This document shows, one piece after another, positions 35,108 to 44,324 of a stretch of DNA of 64,000 nt. The notes beneath the pieces were generated by a model. That model made no database searches. It had not been told where the DNA came from and saw only the letters and a program-made list of their open reading frames with translations. Both the position numbers and the translations under genes were made by a program. Source of the DNA: Asterella californica (Eukaryota > Streptophyta > Marchantiopsida > Marchantiales > Aytoniaceae); NCBI GenBank assembly GCA_036924285.1, contig JAYKYS010000011.1, positions 434,001 to 498,000 of the forward strand, read 5' to 3'. Position 1 is the first letter of the stretch, and the number at the start of each line of letters is the position of its first letter.

Positions 35108-35786
35108 TGTCGTGTTGTACGTGGACCTATACGGTGAAAATTAGTTGCAAAGAGATATTTTTATCTGTTGTGTAAAAGAAGCTACCATGTAGCTTATCAA
35201 GCTGGGCACGAGCTAAGCTGGGGTGATGCTTGACAAGCTGCCCCCTAGCTTGAATTGAAATATCGCACTGAAGGGGTCGAAAAGTTCCAGAATGCAGAGC
35301 TTATCGAGGAGAGCGACTTCATGCTTCCGGTTTCGTCAAAACGTGTTCTAGGTAATAGTAGTATAGGTTTTAGGCTGTGAAAGATGCGAAAGAGGGAAAT
35401 CCATCGATTTCAACCCGTGACTCAGACTTATGATCTGACAGCTTGGGTGTGTAAGTGTTCGCGGGTACTATAGTTTTGACTCTTTATTCACTAAAATGGA
35501 CTTTTACAGAGAACTGATATGGAAGAGAGGAGGCGCGCGCAGGAGAGAGAAGGGAGATTTTTGACGATTGAAGATTTTGAGGGTGGAGTCAACTCGAAAA
35601 TAAAGTTTATTTGAGTATTGAAAGGTCTATCTGAGTATTGGAGTGTTTGATTTGCATTTAGTGGACGCAAGAAGCAGGATTTTGGATTCTCATCGCTTGC
35701 AGCAATCTGTTTTCTCTTTTGATCTTTCTCTTGATCGATCATAGTCAAGAGGTCCGCCCTCCCCAAGGAAGACTCTCGCCACGACA
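35108..35786 (+). repeat. 3' LTR of element G
   Basis: 679 bp, matching 24399-25079, ending CACGACA. It is followed by ACAT and then the final GACA of the B LTR. Confidence 0.9.
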
Positions 35787-35794
35787 ACATGACA

Positions 35795-36699
35795 CGGATT
35801 CGTGACAATCACATCTGTCACTAAGACTTGATCCTCTCTCATCATGTATAGGTCAGCTCTCACTGACCCTCCGTCTGAACGACATACCAACACTCTCTTC
35901 ACATCATGTAATCGCTCTCCCGTGCTATAGCAAACACAACGTCCATGATAGCATCATGAGTAGATATCTGCTCTCCGCTCTCGTGAGGATAGCAAGCAAG
36001 GTGTCGACTCGAGATGTCGAGAGAGACACCGCACTCGCATGTGGACAATACCGAAGCAACAAGTTGGACCAAGCCTAGGCAAAATCTCATCACTATAGAA
36101 AAGATAGTCGATGCGAGTCAAAACGCTCTAATGCAAGATCGAGCTATGAGTCAAGAGCATGCGCCCTTGTCCAAACAAGAGCAGAGTCGAGCTCTAGTAT
36201 CTCGTGAGATGGAAGGATCAACTAAGATGAAGAACTTGCTGGAAGTGGTGTCTTGTTAGAGAGGATTGCAATATGTAAGATCCATCGGTAGTTAAGATAT
36301 CGAATCGGAGATGTCTCACGTGCCTCAAGAATCAAACTATCTCTTGTCTCACGGAGACACACTTGTGGTAGGTAAGAATCATCCTCCACCTCTGTCTCAT
36401 AGCTCTCCAAAATAGGTCTATCTCACGAGAAAACGACTACAAAGTCAAGGTGTTGAGAAGACTCAACTACCCAAAAAGGTTACCAAAGCAATCTCCTCCA
36501 TAGATAATAAACCCACCTGTCACATTATATCGACAATGGTGTTTGCCTACGTGCGAGAGGTCCTGCTACACATTCAAAGATCTCCGATCTTAAGATATCA
36601 TCAAAGATCTCTATGATCCTCTTATCAAACTCTCTAATGCGCGAGATCAAGATATGAGATGAAGGTCTTGTGCGGAGTTAAGTAACCAGGACAACGTGC
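35795..36699. other. No recognisable feature
   Basis: Right flank of element B. No long frame, RNA gene or repeat that I recognise. It may be the 3' part of the LINE relic that follows. Confidence 0.4.
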
Positions 36700-38003
36700 A
36701 ATGGAAAGGATATCAAAAGCAAGGATGGGGTCCTCTAACTTAAGGAGATATCAATATGCAAAACATCCTTCGTCAGAGCAACATCTAAGAATGAGAGACG
36801 AAGCCTTCTGAACCCAGCGGTACTCCGAAGATACGTAAACCATCTCCGTGTGTAACAAATCTCTCTGAGAGTTGAAGGTCCGATGAAATACCTATGAGGG
36901 ATCAAGCCCTGCACTTTGACACCTTCACTTTCAACCCTACACAAGGTCAATTAAGAAACGATGTGATCAAAGACATCACAGTTGGTCCGTCTAACTTACG
37001 ATATACGTGTCATCAGCTAGAGATAGAAAGACACAACCTGGAACAACCAAGGCGGTGTCAAGAGAGCTCTATAGTGAGCTAAGGCAAAGAGGGGTCCATC
37101 GAAAAGATCTTCTTGACGAGTACCTGCAACGGAGCGGATGATTATAACCCCCTCTATCAAAGGACCGTGGTGGTAAAAAGAGAAGAGGAAGAACCATAAA
37201 ATAATCGCACGGAAAGAACGAGACTCGCCAGATCTTCACCGTCATCCATGAGCTCCCCAAAGATAGAAGCGCAAGAAATATTATTTAAAGTATTTTTCAC
37301 GTCTACTTGTAAGACAACCCAATCGAGATGGATGTCCAAGAGAGTCATACTATCAAACGACACAAACTCACAACCTCCAGGCGTCGCAACTCCAAACTTA
37401 TGTAGACAAAGGTGGTCTTGAAAAGTATCTCAAAGCTGGAGAACAATGATATGACTAATAAGTCATAAGAGAATCTCACCGATGACTATCAATCGAATCT
37501 ATTTGTCATCCTTCATCATGGTTAAAAGTCTAATTACCCTCAGTACAAATATGAAATATGTCTCTCAACTACTGCTGCCGCTACCTGAAAAAGCTCCGTG
37601 AAACCACTAGAGGGGTCGTCTATCTAGAAATAATCTCGTAAGTGCTCGTAGATCATCCCAGACAAACCTCCAGAAAGACGTGGAGCTGTACACAAGGCTT
37701 GAGCAAACAAATATCTACCGAGACATAATGACTCCTCAGGTGGTGAGAGATCATCCAGTGGGGGTGAAAAAAACACAACGAAGTGAAAGTCTCTTCAGTA
37801 GGACATGCCATTGAAAAAGGATGCAATGCTCTAGTAGCTCTACTATAATCTCCAACCTGATCTAACATTCTACAACGTCGTATGCGAGCGGAAAATGAGA
37901 CATCACGTGTAGAGGCAGACTCACTCGTATCTCGTGGTGCACGTTTTGATTTCTCTTGTAAGGTCATTCAATCACCTACACGGAATCTTCGAAGACGAGC
38001 CGT
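36700..38003 (-). pseudogene. LINE-type reverse transcriptase relic
   Basis: On the minus strand, spread over shifting frames, are FGVATPGGCE, motif A (VLQVDVKN, about 37300), FVRLFYG-like VRLFYGS, motif B (GTRQEDLFDGPLFALAH, where GTRQGDPLGGPLFALAH is usual in this group; about 37090), and motif C (LADDTYIV, about 37005). Downstream residues fit the thumb region. Stops and at least three frameshifts make it a pseudogene. The N-terminal side is cut by the solo LTR at 38004 and may continue beyond 48113. Such RTs copy LINE RNA at a nicked target. Confidence 0.7.
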
Positions 38004-39396
38004 TGTCGGAGTGTGATCCGTCTACTTAGGAAAGCGCCGGGCTTCTGGCTGTGGTTGTTCACTCAAGAGGTTGGCTTTCAGGTTACAACAGGGGCTATAA
38101 ACACTCACACAGATGTGTAAGATCTAGTAATATACTCAGAAAGCGAAATTCAGGTCTAGCTGACAGTAATAGGATCCGGCAGTGAACTTTGACACTCACG
38201 GAGAGGAAAACTATGAAGGTTTAGACTTCTAAACTTCCCCTACATGCAAATGAGGTACTACTGAACTCACAGACGAAGTTTCAGCCTGAGATCAAATTCT
38301 GACACGGAGATATGAACAGAAAAGTTTTGAGCAAGAAAACTACGGCAATTTCTGGTACCTAGATGGCTATTTCGACCTATAACAGAAGATTGGCTCGATC
38401 AATTTCAAATATTCTTACATGATTTGGAGTCTACAGGATGCTGAACACCCCTGTGAAATTGGGACTCCTGAATGTACACAGAACTCCAGATCTCCTCCTC
38501 TGAAGTCGCTACTCTAGATTAAGAGCTTTTCAGACCCCTTCTGCTTCAGCGGCCGCCCTGAATTACTCAGTCACTCAATCGATATGAAACATTTTGGGAA
38601 ACCGTAGCCCTGCTGGCAGAGAACACAACCTCGAAGTTTTGAAGCAATTTCCTCAAATCTGCTGCCAGTGACACTGAAAACCCTAAATCCAACAAAAGTG
38701 ATTCAATTCTAGCACAATTTGAACTTCAATTGATCATAACTTCGTCTTTATTGCCTCAAATCGATCGAAAATTTCACTGAAAGTGCTTGGCATGACGAGC
38801 TCTACCCTCCTGTGCTCTCAGATTTCGAAGTCCCCTCACCAAATGCTCGAACTCTCCTTTAGACCTTTGTTTCTAAATTTAGAGTTAAACTAAAGACAAA
38901 AACAGACCAATGGGAGTTCATAGCTCCACTTGGCTGTCCTTTAGTGCCCTAATCCACGTGGTAACTCAACTTCATTCAAAGGCTACCACGTCAGCCCTCT
39001 AAAGTGCCAGCGTAAATCTTAAACTTCACATGAAGACATGTAAAATAACACGTAACCCTAAAGATAACTTAAACAATCTACAAAGCATGCATGGACGACA
39101 TGTAAGTACAACCCATGAGCTTAAACCCTTATCAGCATGGAAACCCTAAGTTATGTACTTTCACAACATAGATAAGCATGATATCATCTGCACAAGCGTA
39201 GGAGTGCTTGAACAGGATAGATAACATACTATCAACCTACGAGGACTCAAAATATATAACACAATAGTGTCAACACCGTATGCAAAGGTGTCAAACATAT
39301 GTATAAAGGACTAGAAGTAATATGAGCTAACTTCTAGAACTACTAAACTCAAGCGTCGGAGTAGAAGTCTAGCATGTAGCCGCCAAGTAGCGCGAA

Positions 39397-40769
39397 TGTC
39401 GGAGTGTGATCCGTCTACCTAGGAAAGCGCCGGGCTTCTGGCTGTGGTTGTTTACTCAAGAGGTTGGCTTTCAGGTCACAACAGGAGCTATAAACACTCA
39501 CACAGGAGTGTAGGATCCTCTGATATGCTCAAAAAGTGAAATTTAGGTCTCACTGGTAGTAATAGGCTTAAGCGGTGAACTTTGACACTCAAAGAGAGGA
39601 AAACTATGAAGGTTTAGACCTCTAAACTTCCCCTACATGCAAATGAGGTACTACTGAACTCACAGACAAAGTTTCAACCTGAGATCAAATTCTGACACGG
39701 AGATATGAACAGAAAAGTTCTGAATAAGAGAATTATGACAATTTCTGATACCTAGACAGCTATTCAGACATAGAACAGAGAATTGGCTCGATGAATTTCA
39801 AATCTTCTCACAGTATTTGAAGTCTACAGGATGCTGAACATCCCTGTGAAGTTGGGACTCCTGAATGTTTGTAGAACTCCAGATCTCCTTCTCTAAAGTC
39901 GCTGCTCTAGATTAAGAGCTTTTCAGACCCCCTCTGCTTCAGCGGCCGCCCTGAATTACTCAATTACTCAAATGATTCGAAACTTTTTGGACAGTCGTAG
40001 CCCTCCTGACAGTGAACGCAACCACGAAGTTTTGAAGTGATTTCCTCAATTCTGCTGCAATTGGCACCGAAAACCCCAAAATCAACAAAAGTGATGCAGT
40101 TTTGACACAATCCGAACTTCAATTGGGCATAACTCCTTGTTTATTGATCCAAATCGAGCAAAAATTTCACTGACAGTGCTTGGCACGACGAGCTCTCTCT
40201 TCCTGTGTTCTCAGATTTCGAAGATACCTCACCAATTGCTAGAAATCTCCTCTAGAGCTCGGTTTCTAAACTTAGAGTTTTACAAAAGACAAAAATGGAC
40301 CAATGGGAGTTCATAGCTCCACTTGACTGTCCTTTTGTGCCTTAAACTACCTGGTAACTTATCTACACTCATAGGCTACCACGTCAAGCCCCCTAGAGTG
40401 CCAGCGTAAAACTTAAACTACCTAAAATGACACATAGCCCTGAAAAATAACTTAAATTAGCTAGAAAGCGTGCATGGGCGACAAGTAAGTACAACCCATG
40501 AGCTCAAACCACTATCAGCATGGAAACCCTAAGTTATGTACATTGAACGTCATAGACTAGTAAGAAGTCACTTGCACAAGCGCACAAATGCTTGAACAAG
40601 ATAACTAACATACTATCAGCCTACTAGGACTCAAAATAGTGCTAACACCGTATGCAAAGGTGTCAAACATATACATAAAAGACTAGAAGTAATATGAGCT
40701 AACTTCTAGAACTACCAAACCTAAGCGTCGGAGTAGAAGTCAAGCATGTAGCCGCCAAATGGTGCGACA
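39397..40769 (-). repeat. 3' LTR of element D
   Basis: 1373 bp, TGTCGGAGTG to GCGACA in plus-strand reading. Nearly identical to 46731-48103. Confidence 0.93.
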
Positions 40770-40781
40770 TCCACCCCCTCT
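40770..40781 (-). other. Polypurine tract of D
   Basis: AGAGGGGGTGGA on the minus strand, abutting the 3' LTR. Identical to that of C. Confidence 0.85.
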
Positions 40782-40817
40782 GAACCTGCACATCCTCCGG
40801 TATGTGCCAGATCCAGA

Positions 40818-43800
40818 TCAAGACTCTTCAGCTTCAGCTTCAAATTCATCTTCAACCTCCATTGAGTCTTCAGCTTCATCCTCAGTAAGCTCTGCAATGT
40901 TCTGGTCATCCCCTCTCCTTCTAAAGAGCTTGATTCTCTTCCCTGCGACTGGTATCTTGAGCACTGCACCATCTAACTCTCTCAAAGAGTATGTGGTATT
41001 ATCATAAACTTCTAACACCACATAAGGTCCGAACCATCTCTTGGAAAACTTTCTGATAGCGCTATGCTGATTATCAAGACTACTATCATAGACTAACACC
41101 CAATCACCTTCCTTAACTGGTTTGGGTCGTAATCTATGCGTCCTATCAAATCTGCCTTTGTTTCTCTCTCTAGCAATCTTTAACCTTTCCACAGCTTTGG
41201 CAACATCCTCAGGTCTTCGTTCTAACTGCTGGATCCTTAATGCAAGAAGATCCTCCGTACTTCTACCATCTTCCCATGGCAAAACATTCCAAGTAGGCAC
41301 AACCTCCTCAATCGGCATCACAGGTTTTTGCCCTAGTATCAACTCTGCTGGCATGTAACCTGTAACGGTACTATGAGTTGTACGATCTGCCCACAAAGCA
41401 AATGGTAACAGTCTAGGCCATTCACGGATCTTACCCTTGCAAGCTTTCACCAAAGCTTTGATGATTGGCGGATGACCTCTTTCGCTCTTGCCATTCCCTT
41501 CAGGATTGTAAGCAGTGGTTAACGCCAACTTGATTCCCAATCGCTTGAAGAACTCAACTGCTTCTTGTGCATCCAGCTCACCCCTATCTGCAGTGATCTT
41601 TCCCACACACCCATATCTACAAATAACATCTTCAAGTAGAAAGCGGCAGACACTAGCAGTGGTCTTCGTCCTCAGAGCACGGCCTTCAACTTGGTTAGAT
41701 AGATCTTCTCTAGCCAAGACTAGATACCTCATTTGTCCAAGTCCAAATGGCATAGTTACCAGATCAACTACCCATTTATAATGAATGGCTAAAGGATAAG
41801 TAGGATGCAATCCATCACGATGACGTACGTTGGAATACATCTGGCAAGGTATACAGGATGAAACAAACTGTACTACATCCTTATACATACCCTTCCACCA
41901 ATACTTTTCCTTCATCTTGGCAAATGTAGCCCAAACTCCTCTATGACCAGCCCATAAACTCTCATGGAACTCCTTGATCAGCTTCTGCTGCAATTCCAAG
42001 TCACATACTACCCGCTGCGGTATACCTACTTGTAGCTTAGGGCGCTTCCATAGATGTCCTCCATGTAAAAAGTAACCATAAGCTGTTCTACGGATCCTCT
42101 TGAAATCTGCATCAGACCAGCCTTCTTGCCTTTCCAGTGAACTCAAATAGCGCCCAAGATCCAACCACTCGCCATCATACATAGTTTCCTCAAAAAACTC
42201 CAACGAGGCTGCAAAACAACTTCTATCTCTTCTAGCAAGAGCACTAGAATAGAACTCTGTTCCCACATCTTCCTGATCATCTATCATTTCTTTCTCATCG
42301 TAATACCTAGCCCTTGATAACATATCTGCCACAGGATTATCCTTCCCTGCAATATGTCTAAACTCTGGGTTCAAGGACTTGATATATGCTATCCACCTCA
42401 ACATAGCAATATCTGGAGTTGTACAGCTAGTGATCATTCCCAAGAGAGGTAAACAATCTGTCTCCACAACCACAGGTGCTCCTATCAAGTATTCCTTATC
42501 ACTCTTCATCGCAGTAACTACTCCCCATAGCTCTCTCTTGACCTGAGGGTAGTCTCTCTGCCGTGAACTTAATACCTTAGCACCAAAACGCACCACATAT
42601 CTATTTCCATCCTCATCGTCTTGTCCTACAGCCCATCCAATGCCAATAGGACTAGTATCAACAGTAAGGATAACAGATCTGCCCAACTCATATGTTACCT
42701 TCCGTAGAGTTGGTGGTGAAGCTAAAAGATCCTTCAACTTCCTCATAGACTCGCTTTGCTCCTCTTGCCACTGAAATCTTTGCCCCTTCCTCAGCAGCTT
42801 GTACAACGGATCTGCTACATGTGCAAAGTGTGGAATCCATATATGATAAAACACACATGCTCCTAGAAACCTTCTCACCTCAGTAACCGATCCACATGTC
42901 TCCTTCATCCTTCGGACGGCATCAACCTTGTTTGGACAAGGTTTCCGACCATAAGATCCACACAGATGTCCCACTATTAACACCTCTTGTACTCCAAACA
43001 CAGACTTGGCTCCTGATAAAGTCAAATGAACCTCTTCCAGTCGACTCAGTATCTTATCACAATCAGCTATGTGATCTGCTACAAACTTACGGCACCCCCT
43101 CTGATCTTTTACCTCATTCTTCTCCTCCTCAGCACACCCTTTGATCGGCACATCATCAAGGAATGGCATAGTTTTTTCAGGAATGAAGTCCCTCAAAACT
43201 TTGTTCATGCCATTCATCATATGTGCTACCGAATTGGTATCACCTTGCGGTAAGGTGCACATCCTTAGTAACCCTAAAGGTGTCCTCATTGTAGTCAAGT
43301 CTCTACTCTCAGAGGACAATTGAAACTGGTCATAACCTGAATATAAGTCTCCCATGGAATAGATAGCACGACCAGCAAAAGCCTCCGCAAACTCGTCTAC
43401 AATAGGTCCTATACCCATATTCCTGATAGTTACCTTGTTAACTGGCTGCATATCTTGAATGAATCTCAAAGCTCCACTTTTTTTCGGAACAGTAAACCAT
43501 CTGCTAGAATAGGGAGCTATAGATGGTTCCAAGATACCCATCCTAATCCTCTCATTGAGCAAGTCTATCAGCTTTGGCAGATGAGCTCTAGGCACAGGGA
43601 TAGGACGTAGATTCCAAGGCACATGCGGTATAGTAAAGATTACCATAGGTGCAACTACACTTGGATCCACACATCCTACTTCATGTGACTCAAACGCAAA
43701 CGCCTTACCATGCCTAGATAGCATCTCCTTGAAGCTCTTCTTCTCTTGCTCAGTAAGAAACCCATCACCTCCAATCCTCAGCTCCTTCAGTGTTGTTTCT

Positions 43801-44324
43801 GTGAACTGGTGCCCAATTCTTCTCGGTCCTCTGAGCGTCGATTCTCGTGCAGCTTGCTCCATCTTCTGATTGTAGTCGAGTGATAAAGGCAAAGCCACTG
43901 GTTTAACTTTCTTTGCCACTGACTTGTACTTGGTCTCCACATACACCTCTTGTCGATCTATAAACTTATCAATTACATCATAAAGCTCCTTGGAGCTCAC
44001 TCTCACCACTCTATCTACATCATCTACAGAACTTTCTACTATAGATTTCAACTCCCCTATAGTATCTATCAAATACTGCTCTTCAAACACTCCAGATATG
44101 TATTCATTTCCTGCTAACTCTCCACTGTCCCACAAAGACTGTTGTACACACTTCACATGTTGTCTCTCAAACCTTTTCAGATTCTCAACCTTCCTATAAC
44201 ACACTGATCCACATGATGTCAGTCCTAAGAAGCTAGTGGATAAAGCTTCCTGCTCTACTGGATCAGGCGAGAATCTTAGCTCTACTGTACCGTTGAAGTC
44301 TCGCTCTTCAATGGTACTCTGCCA
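40818..44324 (-). CDS. Pol polyprotein of element D (RT, RNase H, integrase)
   Basis: Frame open from the frameshift site (about 1168 codons). Numbered from a GTG at 44204 (1128 residues), RT spans about 180-430 with PKKSG, motif A (GDLYSGYDQF, D286) and FLDD (348-351) as catalytic site, where most gypsy RTs have YxDD or FIDD. RNase H follows with D515 (TVDTSP), E558, D583 and D627. Integrase has an HHCC head (H747, H754, C785, C788) and DDE residues D814, D873, E908. The C-terminus has a GDWVLVYDS / RWFGPYVV module and an acidic tail of Glu/Asp/Ala. No in-frame ATG lies near the start, which fits expression by -1 frameshifting from gag. No lesion is seen. Confidence 0.93.
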   Translation of the reverse strand, partial: WQSTIEERDFNGTVELRFSPDPVEQEALSTSFLGLTSCGSVCYRKVENLKRFERQHVKCVQQSLWDSGELAGNEYISGVFEEQYLIDTIGELKSIVESSVDDVDRVVRVSSKELYDVIDKFIDRQEVYVETKYKSVAKKVKPVALPLSLDYNQKMEQAARESTLRGPRRIGHQFTETTLKELRIGGDGFLTEQEKKSFKEMLSRHGKAFAFESHEVGCVDPSVVAPMVIFTIPHVPWNLRPIPVPRAHLPKLIDLLNERIRMGILEPSIAPYSSRWFTVPKKSGALRFIQDMQPVNKVTIRNMGIGPIVDEFAEAFAGRAIYSMGDLYSGYDQFQLSSESRDLTTMRTPLGLLRMCTLPQGDTNSVAHMMNGMNKVLRDFIPEKTMPFLDDVPIKGCAEEEKNEVKDQRGCRKFVADHIADCDKILSRLEEVHLTLSGAKSVFGVQEVLIVGHLCGSYGRKPCPNKVDAVRRMKETCGSVTEVRRFLGACVFYHIWIPHFAHVADPLYKLLRKGQRFQWQEEQSESMRKLKDLLASPPTLRKVTYELGRSVILTVDTSPIGIGWAVGQDDEDGNRYVVRFGAKVLSSRQRDYPQVKRELWGVVTAMKSDKEYLIGAPVVVETDCLPLLGMITSCTTPDIAMLRWIAYIKSLNPEFRHIAGKDNPVADMLSRARYYDEKEMIDDQEDVGTEFYSSALARRDRSCFAASLEFFEETMYDGEWLDLGRYLSSLERQEGWSDADFKRIRRTAYGYFLHGGHLWKRPKLQVGIPQRVVCDLELQQKLIKEFHESLWAGHRGVWATFAKMKEKYWWKGMYKDVVQFVSSCIPCQMYSNVRHRDGLHPTYPLAIHYKWVVDLVTMPFGLGQMRYLVLAREDLSNQVEGRALRTKTTASVCRFLLEDVICRYGCVGKITADRGELDAQEAVEFFKRLGIKLALTTAYNPEGNGKSERGHPPIIKALVKACKGKIREWPRLLPFALWADRTTHSTVTGYMPAELILGQKPVMPIEEVVPTWNVLPWEDGRSTEDLLALRIQQLERRPEDVAKAVERLKIARERNKGRFDRTHRLRPKPVKEGDWVLVYDSSLDNQHSAIRKFSKRWFGPYVVLEVYDNTTYSLRELDGAVLKIPVAGKRIKLFRRRGDDQNIAELTEDEAEDSMEVEDEFEAEAEES

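Larger units (their letters stand above)
24399..35786 (+). mobile_element. Element G: composite, inactive Ty3/gypsy retrotransposon
   Basis: Bounded by similar LTRs (24399-25079 and 35108-35786, TGTCGTG...CACGACA). The duplication is ACGT on the left and ACAT on the right. The uninterrupted A copy has ACGT here, so the right side is a CG-to-CA change. Inside there are two successive starts: primer site and gag N-terminus (G1), then another, longer LTR, primer site and gag (G2), then one pol. The element also holds a minus-strand fragment (H). All coding parts are broken. The proteins are related to those of C and D (same zinc knuckle, DHGSE protease, FLDD RT) but form a separate family. Confidence 0.8.
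8776..35794 (-). mobile_element. Element B: decayed second copy of the methyltransferase gypsy family
   Basis: Minus-strand order is 5' LTR (23236-24398, finished by GACA at 35791-35794), leader, gag (21229-22715), then after a solo LTR the protease, methyltransferase N-half, RT remnant and RNase H (9157-9477), ending in a scrap of integrase next to element A. Two later insertions split it: the solo LTR 11169-21228 (with C inside) and element G. Many stops, a deletion from methyltransferase motif IV to the RT connection, a gag deletion and loss of the integrase core show it is old. Its value is comparative: it gives the ancestral state of several lesions in A. Confidence 0.75.
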
